Part shown: in pieces, positions 6,353 to 13,448 of the stretch
How the letters are laid out: every line of letters begins with the position of its first letter
Numbering within the stretch: the first letter of the stretch is position 1
From: a virus
IMG/VR virus record: IMGVR_UViG_3300025133_000400
Coordinates: 1-32,076 of that record
Reading direction: 5' to 3' (one strand)
Length of the DNA: 32,076 bases
The notes under the pieces: model-generated
What the model was told of the DNA's origin: nothing
Database searches by the model: none
Seen by the model: only the letters and a program-made list of their open reading frames with translations
Translations under genes and position numbers: made by a program

Positions 6353-6392
6353 CTGGATGGGGGCTGACACCCCCCACCCAGACTGTTTTTTT
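6353..6392 (+). terminator. Rho-independent terminator of the early operon
   Basis: CTGGATGGGGG (6353-6363) pairs with CCCCCACCCAG (6371-6381), eleven positions with one A-C mismatch, loop CTGACAC. Four bases later come seven T (6386-6392). This is the strongest rightward intrinsic terminator in the window and lies 17 bases after the resolvase stop. Confidence 0.85.
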
Positions 6393-6396
6393 AATG

Positions 6397-6491
6397 GTAA
6401 AACTACACACCACAACATATAGTGGTGTTTTACTTTACATAACTTCAGTTATCAACATTGTGATGGTATGCCATACCATATATAGTGGTGT
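6397..6491. promoter_or_regulatory. Palindrome array upstream of the small terminase gene
   Basis: Four elements are packed in 95 bases: ACACCAC/GTGGTGT (6407-6413, 6422-6428) with outer arms GTAAA (6397-6401) and TTTAC (6429-6433); ATAACT-TC-AGTTAT (6439-6452); ATGGTAT-GCC-ATACCAT (6463-6479); and a direct repeat ATATAGTGGTGT at 6417-6428 and 6480-6491. TTGTGA (6458-6463) and TATAGT (6482-6487), 18 bp apart, could be a promoter. The site follows a terminator and precedes the packaging gene, as expected for a late promoter/operator or a packaging (cos/pac) site. The 20 bp at 6409-6428 recur at 14852-14871. Confidence 0.6.
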
Positions 6492-6495
6492 GGTG

Positions 6496-6621
6496 ATGGG
6501 AAAAACAGCGAAGAAGAAGGGGGCATGGGGGGTTTTTGGGGTTGCTATACTCGCAGTCACCCAAACCCACAAAGCCAAAATTAATATGTTAACCAGAGAA
6601 TTAACAGAATATGGGGGTTAA
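6496..6621 (+). CDS. Possible small basic/hydrophobic protein, 41 aa
   Basis: ATG 6496 opens MGKTAKKKGAWGVFGVAILA..., ending directly before the small terminase start. It has a basic N-terminus and a short hydrophobic stretch. No clear binding site precedes it, and its codons include GCG, CTC and GCA/GTC combinations rare in the window, so it may be untranslated leader. A longer frame from 6325 runs through the terminator and is less believable. Tentative. Confidence 0.35.
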   Translation: MGKTAKKKGAWGVFGVAILAVTQTHKAKINMLTRELTEYGG

Positions 6622-7275
6622 ATGACTGTAGGAAGTCATGGATTAACAGAAAAACAAAGGATTGCAGTTGATGTGATTGCCACTAATATAAATGCCACTA
6701 TTCAGTATGTTGCTAAGATAGCTGGATGTAGTACAAAGTCAGTTTCTTCATGGAAGAAGAACCCAAACTTTATTGAGGCTATTTATGATAGGTATGTGGA
6801 ACTCACTGGGGTCAAATTGATTGAAGTATTAGAAGCATTATTTGAAAAAGCCCTTGATGGGGATGTGTCAGCTACTAGGTTATTACTTGAACACCACCAG
6901 AAACTTCAAAGGAATGTAAACATTACTATTGATTCCCCATTTGAAAAGTTTATGAAGATAAACAATATTCCAGCAGGGGAAATAGCTGAAGGGGAAGTAG
7001 TTGAACCTATACCCATCCCAGTTGAAGTTCCAAAAGAAGCCCTAGTTGTAGAAACTATACCCCAAGAAAGGGTTAGGCATGCTAAATTAGATGAAAGGGC
7101 TAGGTATAATGCAGACCAGCTTAAAAGAAGAAGGTTAAGAATTAGGGCTGAAGCTGTAGGGTTGAAGTTATTTCCAAAAGGGAAGCACCCACAGCATAAA
7201 AGGGATGTGTGGCTGAAAAAATTAAAGAAACTAGAAGCAGAACAAGGGATAATTTACCCAGATGATGAAATTTAG
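6622..7275 (+). CDS. Terminase small subunit-like DNA-binding protein
   Basis: A 217-residue protein whose N-terminus (LTEKQRIAVDVI ... ATIQYVAKIAGCSTKSVSSWKKNPNF) is a helix-turn-helix of the type found in phage small terminase subunits and related homeodomain-like phage proteins. A helical segment (VLEALFEKALDGDVSATRLLLEHH) could oligomerise, followed by a Pro/Val/Glu linker and a very basic C-terminus (DQLKRRRLRIRAEAVG). It should recognise the packaging site and present DNA to the large subunit. It is far from, and opposite in strand to, the large subunit (13445-14755). The binding site is TATGGGGGTTAA. Confidence 0.7.
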   Translation: MTVGSHGLTEKQRIAVDVIATNINATIQYVAKIAGCSTKSVSSWKKNPNFIEAIYDRYVELTGVKLIEVLEALFEKALDGDVSATRLLLEHHQKLQRNVNITIDSPFEKFMKINNIPAGEIAEGEVVEPIPIPVEVPKEALVVETIPQERVRHAKLDERARYNADQLKRRRLRIRAEAVGLKLFPKGKHPQHKRDVWLKKLKKLEAEQGIIYPDDEI

Positions 7276-7435
7276 CATTCTGGAATGGTATGTAATTGAC
7301 TACAGGATGCAGTTTATTGACATTAAAACTTTAGAAGAAGATATTATTATGGGCAATGCAGTGATGCAGTTCTTACACATCTATTTAAAGACAGCTAAGG
7401 ATGATGCCCATTATTTGCACCTACCTTTAGCCTAA
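7262..7435 (+). CDS. Hypothetical protein, 57 aa
   Basis: Starts inside the end of the small-terminase gene (ATGATGAAATTTAG) and encodes MMKFSILEWYVIDYRMQF..., a helical protein ending HYLHLPLA. Stop/start overlap, typical codon use and lack of other features in this stretch support it. AAGGG lies about 13 bases upstream of ATG 7262, a little far. Its TAA stop (7433-7435) runs into the A-tract of the leftward terminator. Function unknown. Confidence 0.65.
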   Translation: MMKFSILEWYVIDYRMQFIDIKTLEEDIIMGNAVMQFLHIYLKTAKDDAHYLHLPLA

Positions 7436-7467
7436 AAAAAAGCCCCAGAACATGTATTCTAGGGCTT
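7434..7467 (-). terminator. Strong leftward terminator (weakly bidirectional)
   Basis: AAGCCCCAGAA (7440-7450) pairs with TTCTAGGGCTT (7457-7467) with a single mismatch and loop CATGTA. On the leftward transcript the stem is followed by eight U (A-tract 7434-7441). It ends the leftward block beginning at 9580. On the rightward strand the stem is followed only by CTTAGGG, so it is a weaker stop for the small-terminase unit. Confidence 0.85.
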
Positions 7468-7486
7468 CTTAGGGATAACACACAAC

Positions 7487-7720
7487 TTACCTATCAATGC
7501 AACATATTTGAAGCCATCCTTTTCCATCTTTAACACCATAATCAATATTTGTCATATAGTGTGGAAAATAATCAAGTAACCATTGATTGATTTCACAAAT
7601 TGTTTCTGGGTCATCATGTGTATATTTAACAACTGAACATTCTTTGTCATATACCATTTTTAAGCCAGTAATTTCAATCATTGATTTTAGATATTTATAT
7701 GTAAGTTCCTTCTTTGCCAT
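7487..7720 (-). CDS. Hypothetical protein, 77 aa
   Basis: Last gene of the leftward block, with AGAAAGGGCAGTAAA before its ATG. It is a small acidic/basic mixed protein with an aromatic-rich second half (EINQWLLDYFPHYMTNIDYG) and two adjacent Cys near the end. No domain is recognised. It lies just upstream of the leftward terminator. Confidence 0.75.
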   Translation of the reverse strand: MAKKELTYKYLKSMIEITGLKMVYDKECSVVKYTHDDPETICEINQWLLDYFPHYMTNIDYGVKDGKGWLQICCIDR

Positions 7721-7754
7721 TTTACTGCCCTTTCTTTTTTATTCTAATGTCTAA

Positions 7755-8606
7755 TTAGATAAGTGGAATAGCCATAGATACATCTATTTTAATAAGCTTT
7801 ATCCTTGCAAGCTGGGTTTCTTTATACTGGAAGTCATTAAAGTGTCTTAAATCACTGTTTTGGTGGCTTTCAGCCATATTATGTGATTTTATAGTTCCAG
7901 TAATTTCAGCATTCATTCCTTTTTCTATACTATCAACTATTTTGCCAGATGTAAAAGTGATAAAAATATTGCCCTTTTTATCTTGCATTTTAATTATCCA
8001 AGACTCCCCATACATCCCATCAAAAGAAAACATATTTAAAATAGTAACTTTAGTGGTAATCTTTTCACCTTCAACCCCCACCCATTTTGATGTAGTATAT
8101 TTATCTATCAATTTTTTATCTTCAGCTGTTCTTGCCTTTTCTTCATCTTCAATAGTTTTTGTATAAGCAATGATTTCTGGAAGGGTTTTTATATAGGCTA
8201 AACATTCAACTTGGGCTGTTGATTTATTAGCACTTAGACCCCATTGTTCAGCCAAATATTTAATGCCAAATTCTTTTTCTTCTTTTATAATATCTAAAAT
8301 TTTCCACCCAAAATATTTTTGCCCATAATTAAGTGTTTCACCATCGAAGATTCTAGTCCTTTCATCTACCCCATAAACACCATATTCTGTTAAGTTAGTT
8401 TCTGGGGTAGTTTTGAAGCTGGCATTAAGTCCATCAGCATAAAGCTTGCCTTTGGCTATTGCTTCATCATAATCAATAGCAAGGTTTTTAACATGATAAT
8501 CAGATTGGCTAATTAGTTTGCCTTCATATTCTCCACCACCTTCAAAATATCTAAGGGTATAAATTTTACCTTCCCCACCAGTTGATAAATAATAGTAATC
8601 TTTCAT
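7755..8606 (-). CDS. Unknown protein with OB-fold-like C-terminal domain, 283 aa
   Basis: The N-terminal 60 residues form a small domain with KLISQSDYHVKNLAIDYDEA and glycine turns. A long helical stretch (about 110-165) follows, with many Lys/Glu. The last 110 residues (SKWVGVEGEKITTKVTIL ... GESWIIKMQDKKGNIFITFTSG ... GMNAEITGTIKSH) show the strand-turn pattern of an OB-fold-like module that recurs in phage and plasmid proteins, often ending in a G-T-(I/V)-K-x-H strand. Nucleic-acid binding is possible but unproven. It is the third of four leftward genes, with GGAAG before its ATG. Confidence 0.75.
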   Translation of the reverse strand: MKDYYYLSTGGEGKIYTLRYFEGGGEYEGKLISQSDYHVKNLAIDYDEAIAKGKLYADGLNASFKTTPETNLTEYGVYGVDERTRIFDGETLNYGQKYFGWKILDIIKEEKEFGIKYLAEQWGLSANKSTAQVECLAYIKTLPEIIAYTKTIEDEEKARTAEDKKLIDKYTTSKWVGVEGEKITTKVTILNMFSFDGMYGESWIIKMQDKKGNIFITFTSGKIVDSIEKGMNAEITGTIKSHNMAESHQNSDLRHFNDFQYKETQLARIKLIKIDVSMAIPLI

Positions 8607-8607
8607 T

Positions 8608-8955
8608 TTATTTAACTTCCTTTTTTATTTTCAAACCATCTTTTCCAGTTTTGAAGCCTTCCATAGCTTGGTTAATTGTAGCCATAGTCTGTTTTTTAGT
8701 AACTGCTGGCTCATAGTCTATAAGTGCAATCCACACCATTTTGCCTTGTAATTCAGTTTGGTATTCAAGGGCAATAGAATCAAAGTTGCATCTTTCCCCA
8801 GTATATGCACAGGTTGCTTTATCATAAGCACTGAATCCATACATATTATCAAATGTCCATCTCACTAGCATTTCCCTGCTACTTCCAACCATTCGAACAG
8901 TAAAAGCTTCTGATTTAAAAATCCAATTATATTCTGTTTCAGCTGTAAATTTCAT
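8608..8955 (-). CDS. Hypothetical protein, 115 aa
   Basis: I start at ATG 8955, MKFTAETEYNWIF, because AAGGAAGC lies eight bases upstream inside the end of the preceding gene. A longer frame to 9015 would overlap that gene by about 60 bases. The protein is strand-rich in its first half, has two Cys (CAYTGERC) and a helical basic tail. Family unknown. It lies one base after the 207-residue gene and two bases before the 283-residue gene, so the block is one operon. Confidence 0.72.
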   Translation of the reverse strand: MKFTAETEYNWIFKSEAFTVRMVGSSREMLVRWTFDNMYGFSAYDKATCAYTGERCNFDSIALEYQTELQGKMVWIALIDYEPAVTKKQTMATINQAMEGFKTGKDGLKIKKEVK

Positions 8956-8956
8956 G

Positions 8957-9580
8957 TTATTTAGCTTCCTTATATAGTTCTGGATGTTCATCTTTATGTT
9001 TACCATAAATTGCACATATTGTATTTAATGCAGTTACTTTACCAAATAGATAATAAAAGGTTCTAATAAATTGAGTTCCATGTTGATTCATTCCCCAATG
9101 AGAATTTGCAGTTACTTCTAAACCACCAAATTCTTCGGTTAAACTATATCCTTCTAGGAATCTAACTTTTTTTGCTTCCATTATTTCTTCAATAGTCTTT
9201 TCTATTTTATTAGCCTTTATTTGTTCTGGAGTTTCAATTTTAACTAGTGGTACAACTTCAGTTTCTTTTATTGCATTCCTCAATTCAACCAAAATTTCAA
9301 TTTCCTTAGTTTCTTTGGGGAATCTGGCACTAGATAACTTGCTGTGCTTTTTATTCCAAATATGTGGGTAGGCTGGAAGCCCCCAGTATAGTTTAGAATG
9401 TTCTTCAGTTTTTAATCTTTCCTCTATAGGAACATTTAATAACTCTTCTCTAATCATTCCTGTAAGTGCTTCATAAGCATAAAGTATTTGACTTAGTGCA
9501 TTTTTCTTAGATGCCTTAGAGGTGAACCCTTTATTTAATAGGTCAATTGCTTGGTTCTTATAGTATTCAAATGTTCTCAT
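8957..9580 (-). CDS. Hypothetical protein, 207 aa
   Basis: First gene of the leftward block. ATG 9580 (MRTFEYYKNQ) is favoured because AAAAAGGAACAAC precedes it directly. An upstream in-frame ATG at 9613 has no near binding site. The product is helical in its first 150 residues, with an acidic/basic repeat-like stretch (QIKANKIEKTIEEIMEAKK), then a Gly/aromatic-rich end (SHWGMNQHGTQFIRTFYYLFG). The N-terminal helix-rich part resembles small phage proteins of unknown role. No catalytic motif is evident. Confidence 0.72.
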   Translation of the reverse strand: MRTFEYYKNQAIDLLNKGFTSKASKKNALSQILYAYEALTGMIREELLNVPIEERLKTEEHSKLYWGLPAYPHIWNKKHSKLSSARFPKETKEIEILVELRNAIKETEVVPLVKIETPEQIKANKIEKTIEEIMEAKKVRFLEGYSLTEEFGGLEVTANSHWGMNQHGTQFIRTFYYLFGKVTALNTICAIYGKHKDEHPELYKEAK

Positions 9581-9802
9581 GTTGTTCCTTTTTCTGTTGT
9601 TTGCTGTTGTCATAACTATTATAAAAATAAGGAATATTATATATATAATACAACTAATAAAATGGGGAAAAGTGCATTTTTTTAAACAAAGTGCTTTTTT
9701 ACTGTTTTCAGAGGGGGGAAATCTTTTAAATCAAAATATTATTGGAAGATATTGTTTTTTTTTGTATATTGTAACCCTTAAAATGGAAGGAATCTATTTA
9801 TT
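9581..9802. promoter_or_regulatory. Divergent promoter region with AAAGTGC repeats
   Basis: This 222-bp region lies between the leftward block and the small rightward gene at 9803. TATAAT-like sequences occur near 9635-9650 in both directions. Two direct copies of AAAGTGC followed by T-runs lie at 9669-9675 and 9688-9694, 19 bp apart, near a spacing for sites on one DNA face, and could be operators. T-runs at 9675-9683 and 9694-9700 are not preceded by strong hairpins. A short open frame here (9579-9815) is not believed to be a gene. Confidence 0.5.
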
Positions 9803-10000
9803 ATGGCAGAATTAAAATCAATACAGGATGCTGTAGATGCTTATGAAAAAGCATTTGGGAAAAAGCCCCATGTGTTTTCATTTGCTGATGAAAAAAGTTT
9901 TATTGATGCAGTTAAATTTTGCTTAGAAAAGAAAAGCCCAATAGCTGGGAAAATGGGGCAAAAGATTAAGCTTGGTGAAAATCCAGACATTTTTATATAA
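9803..10000 (+). CDS. Hypothetical protein, 65 aa
   Basis: An isolated rightward gene between two leftward units, with GGAAGGAA about ten bases before ATG. The product is a small basic/acidic helical protein (SIQDAVDAYEKAFGK ... FADEKSFIDAVKFCLEKK) with no known motif. Its stop overlaps tail-to-tail by eight bases with the end of the leftward gene at 9993. A gene alone with its own promoter region in this position is sometimes regulatory, but no DNA-binding motif is seen. Confidence 0.65.
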   Translation: MAELKSIQDAVDAYEKAFGKKPHVFSFADEKSFIDAVKFCLEKKSPIAGKMGQKIKLGENPDIFI

Positions 10001-11396
10001 TATTCCCATCAATTAAGTCTTCATAAAACTTAGTTAGTTCTGGCAATCTTTCCTTTGTCCAAGCCCAAGCCTCTGGGTTTCTGGTATAAATTTCAGTTAA
10101 ATTAGCAAACACTTCATGTAGTTGCCCTTTTACACCCCTTTTAGTATAATAAGATGTTTCATGACCATAGCCAAGTTTGTTTTTTGTTAAAGCCCCAAAA
10201 AGGTCATTTATATTTATGTAATCACTAAATAATTCCCTTCTAATGCTAGTCTTAGTTCCAAGTGCTGGGTTGTCTTGAAGGGTAGCTAATGCTTTTCCAA
10301 TTTTTTCCCCAAATTCAGATGCCAAATTCTGCCCCCATCTGCCTTTTATATAAAGCTTCCTTGATGAATAAAGGGATTGGTCAGCCTTAAAAGCCCTACC
10401 AAACCTATGTAAAATAGTTGCTTCACTGTCAGTAAACCTTAAAAACTTAACTAAATCTGAATCTATGGTTTTACTTGAAAGAAATTTATTTAGTTCCTTT
10501 TTAAACCAAGAGGTTTTGCGATTGATGCTAGTTAGTTGCTCTAGCATGTAATGCCCATATTCATGCCTAGCAATAGAATATCCCCTTGCATTTACCTTTG
10601 TGGATGATAAATAGCTTTTTCCCATGTGAATGGAAGATGAAACAGCCTTATGGTAAGCATCCTCTCCATCAATCCTAAACATATTTTTAATAGCTGGAAC
10701 ATTTTTTGTAATAAAGCCAGTAAATTTTTGGTTTGCTGTTTTAAAAGCATCTTGAAAGTGTTTATTCAACCCTTTGTCATCACTTGCAAATTTCTTATTA
10801 AACTCACCCCTTGCACCACCACTTTTAACTGGTTTTTTCCTAGTGAAAGTTTTCTTTTCTGGTTTAGCTTTTTCAACCACCACCTTTTTATCCATTTTGC
10901 CAACTGGGTCAAGGACACAATAACACCAACCCCTGCAAAATGACCATCCACTTGCTGGCAACCCTTCTTTAACCCATTCATCCCAGCTTTTAACTTCACC
11001 AGCCCTTGCATCACAATCTGGGCAAACCTTGTGACCACCAACAGTGACCCAAGCAAAACTGTCTTGTTCACCATATTTTTCAAACTGTCCTAATCTAGAA
11101 GATTGATTGATTCCTTCAACAATGGATTCTTTAGAATTGTTCCTTAGTTCCCCAAAGATTCTGCCCCCAGCCTTCATGTCATTTTTCAAAACCCTTTCAA
11201 TCTGTTTTGTAGTCATTCCATTAGCTGACATTGTTGAAACAGCTTGTTCAATTCTACTTCCAAAAACTTGCACATCAAAAAGCATTTTGTCAATAGTGTT
11301 TCCAAGCATTGTTTCCATTCCTTCTGGAAATGTGTCCAGAAGCTTTACAATACTATCAAAATCATCACCAAATATTTCTGTTAAACCTTGTGCCAT
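9993..11396 (-). CDS. Mu F-like minor head protein fused to zinc metallopeptidase domain
   Basis: A 467-residue protein in two parts. Residues 1-165 resemble the minor capsid/head morphogenesis (Mu gpF-like) family: helical start, then VCPDCDARAGEV (Cys 125, 128) and a Cys cluster near 154-160 (FCRGWCYC), with WDEW and GLPASGW between. After a basic linker, residues 225-467 contain ARHEYGHYM (H278, E279, H282), an HExxH zinc site, and later LHEVFANLTEIY (about 427-437), where E428 or E435 could be the third ligand. Such peptidase-like tails occur on phage head proteins. A capsid-associated protease or host-directed enzyme are both possible. Last gene of the leftward head operon. Confidence 0.78.
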   Translation of the reverse strand: MAQGLTEIFGDDFDSIVKLLDTFPEGMETMLGNTIDKMLFDVQVFGSRIEQAVSTMSANGMTTKQIERVLKNDMKAGGRIFGELRNNSKESIVEGINQSSRLGQFEKYGEQDSFAWVTVGGHKVCPDCDARAGEVKSWDEWVKEGLPASGWSFCRGWCYCVLDPVGKMDKKVVVEKAKPEKKTFTRKKPVKSGGARGEFNKKFASDDKGLNKHFQDAFKTANQKFTGFITKNVPAIKNMFRIDGEDAYHKAVSSSIHMGKSYLSSTKVNARGYSIARHEYGHYMLEQLTSINRKTSWFKKELNKFLSSKTIDSDLVKFLRFTDSEATILHRFGRAFKADQSLYSSRKLYIKGRWGQNLASEFGEKIGKALATLQDNPALGTKTSIRRELFSDYININDLFGALTKNKLGYGHETSYYTKRGVKGQLHEVFANLTEIYTRNPEAWAWTKERLPELTKFYEDLIDGNII

Positions 11397-11950
11397 CCAG
11401 CTTTCAACCCACTTTTAAGTCTTAATTTCAATTCAAGCATAGCTTTCTGGTAATGTTTACCTTTAGGCTGGGCTGATTTAGGTATTCCAAACCATTTTCT
11501 GGCTGGAACTTTTTTATTAGGAATCATTGATTTAGAACTGGTGATGTAACCTTGATTGTGAAAAGCCCCATAATAAACCCCAGCTTTTTTTCTTTTTACT
11601 TTTCTACCAAAAACCACATCTGATGATTTGTTTTTTCCAACCATCTTTAGTTTGAATTTCAAATTGCTAGTTGTAGCTGGTTCAAGTTTGGTTTGTCTTA
11701 ATCCCTTGCTTCTTCCCCCAGTTTTAAGCAGTGGTTTTTCACCATAACCACCAGCTTGCCTAATTGGAATTGTGGAATCTGAACTTAATGATTTAAAAGA
11801 ATTTCCATCAATATCAACACCCTTTTCAATTCCTTCTTGGATGGCTAAATTCATCCTTCTAGCTAAGACATTCAAGCTATCAGCCATAGTTTTAGCCAAC
11901 CCTTCAGCCATCTTGCTAAAGGAGTAGTTTTTTGTTCCCTTTTTAATCAT
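11381..11950 (-). CDS. Phage virion morphogenesis protein (tail completion/gpG-like)
   Basis: A 189-residue very basic protein. The sequence GGRSKGLRQT, then YYGAFHNQGY and PNKKVPARKWFGIP, follows the pattern of the virion morphogenesis / HK97 gp10-like group, where a central F-H-N-x-G strand and a late VPARxF motif are common. These proteins act at the head-tail junction. It overlaps the Mu F-like gene's start by 16 bases and directly follows the 77-residue gene. Confidence 0.72.
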   Translation of the reverse strand: MIKKGTKNYSFSKMAEGLAKTMADSLNVLARRMNLAIQEGIEKGVDIDGNSFKSLSSDSTIPIRQAGGYGEKPLLKTGGRSKGLRQTKLEPATTSNLKFKLKMVGKNKSSDVVFGRKVKRKKAGVYYGAFHNQGYITSSKSMIPNKKVPARKWFGIPKSAQPKGKHYQKAMLELKLRLKSGLKAGWHKV

Positions 11951-12184
11951 TTAGCCTTCTAAATTCTTGCTTGCAAAATCTTTTCCAAGTTTGTAGGATT
12001 CCATATATTTTTCCACATGATTTGCAAAATTCATTTCAACCAAATCCAAAGCATATTGCTCTGGGTTTTCAATTATAGCTTTGATGTTTTGCTGGGGAAT
12101 TTCTACATCAATTTCATTTAGCTTTTGCAGTTTTGTCACGAATTCTTTTAAAAACTGATTGTGTGGATTCTGGTTGGTTGGCAT
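11951..12184 (-). CDS. Small protein between portal and morphogenesis genes, 77 aa
   Basis: The start lies inside the 3' end of the portal gene (71-bp overlap). ATG 12184 (MPTNQNPHNQF) has AGAAAGG six bases upstream. ATG 12187 is the near alternative, and a longer frame reaches 12211. The product is helical and acidic (LKEFVTKLQKLNEI ... YALDLVEMNFANHVEKYMESYKLGK). It may be a head-assembly accessory protein by position; no family recognised. Confidence 0.7.
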   Translation of the reverse strand: MPTNQNPHNQFLKEFVTKLQKLNEIDVEIPQQNIKAIIENPEQYALDLVEMNFANHVEKYMESYKLGKDFASKNLEG

Positions 12185-13448
12185 CATTGACCTTTCTATT
12201 ATTTTGAACAATTGAATCAGCTTCTTTTTCTTTTAAATCTTGATTGTAACCCACTAAAAGCTTTGATTGTGTGGTTAGATTGTTAGCCAGCAAATGATTA
12301 TCCCAAGCAATTTGGTCTTGGACATTCTTAGGGTAATCTGGTTCATTAAAATCTAGCCCTAATTTGTCTGGCAATTTAATCCCATTAAGGTCAGCATGTG
12401 CTTTTTCTAAAGCATAAACATTTCTTTCATAAACATCCCAAATCCCTAAATCATTTTGCCAATTAGTGTGCATGTCTAAGTCTTTAATTTTTAATGCTAT
12501 CCCAGAGCTTGCCCTTTCTTTTCCTTCATTACTAAACTGGACTTGAAGGCTGTTGTTGGTGGCACATAAATTAATCATTGACTTAACTAGCTCAATTGCA
12601 TCCTTCATGTTAGAATTTGGGGACTGGAAACTAAAACTAGCACCTTCTGGAAGAATCATTGCTTCATCTGTTCCAGCTCTTGTAATCTTGGCATCTGAAT
12701 AAAGCCCAGTTATAATTGGCTGTCCAAACATTTGAAACCTCATACCAAGATTTGCTTCAGTAAGTAGAATGTTAACTGATTCATTACAGTTAATGATGTC
12801 ATCAGCCCCAGCAACCTTAAAATCAACAAGCTGGTGTTCTTTATGCATAAATGTGAAAGGTAAAAACCCATAACTGTGTTTAACTTCTTTTAAAACCCCA
12901 CCATCTTCATCATATTCAATATAAGTGTGGGCATCCCAATAGCAATAACTAAGTTTTTCAATATTGTCAATATCACTGGTTGACCTCATTAATGGGTAGC
13001 TTATAGATATTGGGGTAAAAGGGTCATCACCAAAATTTGCATCAAAATAATAAATTGGGAGATAGTCAAAGAAAGTATTTCCAAAACTGTCATGCTTCAA
13101 TAAAACCCTAACAGCAACTGTTCCTAACAGCTTGGTCATCCTTTCAATGTGTTTAAATTTATAGTCCTTTTTTCCAATCATGGTAGCATATTTACTGCCA
13201 GCATTTCTAGAAGCACCTAATGAATAGACCCTACTAATTTTGGCAATGAATTTTTTAGTTAGGTTAAAGTTAACTGGGGGGACTTCTTGAAATGAAGCCC
13301 CTTTAAATCTTGGCTTAATATATTGTAGAGTATTATCCCCAGCATAATAATCAATAAATTTAGTTATCAATTTGCGTTCTTCTTGTGCATTAACCAGCCT
13401 TGCTGATTTAACACTTTCTTGAATTATATCTTGTGCTATTATATTCAT
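12114..13448 (-). CDS. Portal protein
   Basis: A 444-residue protein directly after the terminase large subunit (ATG overlaps its stop by 4 bases). Its pattern fits tailed-phage portal proteins: an N-terminal helical part with FIDYYAGDN and RFKGASFQEVPPVNFNLTKKFIAKISRVY, a strand-rich wing (about 90-230), the central helix with NILLTEANLGMRFQMFGQPIITG, then SSGIALKIKDLDM and a long C-terminal helical region. Twelve copies would form the DNA gateway at the capsid vertex and contact terminase and connector. Length is typical of the smaller siphovirus portals. Confidence 0.85.
   Translation of the reverse strand: MNIIAQDIIQESVKSARLVNAQEERKLITKFIDYYAGDNTLQYIKPRFKGASFQEVPPVNFNLTKKFIAKISRVYSLGASRNAGSKYATMIGKKDYKFKHIERMTKLLGTVAVRVLLKHDSFGNTFFDYLPIYYFDANFGDDPFTPISISYPLMRSTSDIDNIEKLSYCYWDAHTYIEYDEDGGVLKEVKHSYGFLPFTFMHKEHQLVDFKVAGADDIINCNESVNILLTEANLGMRFQMFGQPIITGLYSDAKITRAGTDEAMILPEGASFSFQSPNSNMKDAIELVKSMINLCATNNSLQVQFSNEGKERASSGIALKIKDLDMHTNWQNDLGIWDVYERNVYALEKAHADLNGIKLPDKLGLDFNEPDYPKNVQDQIAWDNHLLANNLTTQSKLLVGYNQDLKEKEADSIVQNNRKVNDANQPESTQSVFKRIRDKTAKAK

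Noticed and set aside
6325-6621. A 98-codon rightward frame beginning in the end of the resolvase gene
   Set aside because: It runs through a strong intrinsic terminator and the palindrome array, with atypical codons such as CCC CCC ACC. Only the last 41 codons are kept as a tentative gene.
9579-9815. A 78-codon rightward frame across the divergent region
   Set aside because: Low-complexity hydrophobic translation of AT-rich promoter sequence, antisense to the start of the leftward gene, no binding site.
10650-11418. Rightward frames antisense to the Mu F-like gene
   Set aside because: Shadow frames of a gene with clear domains; no binding sites.
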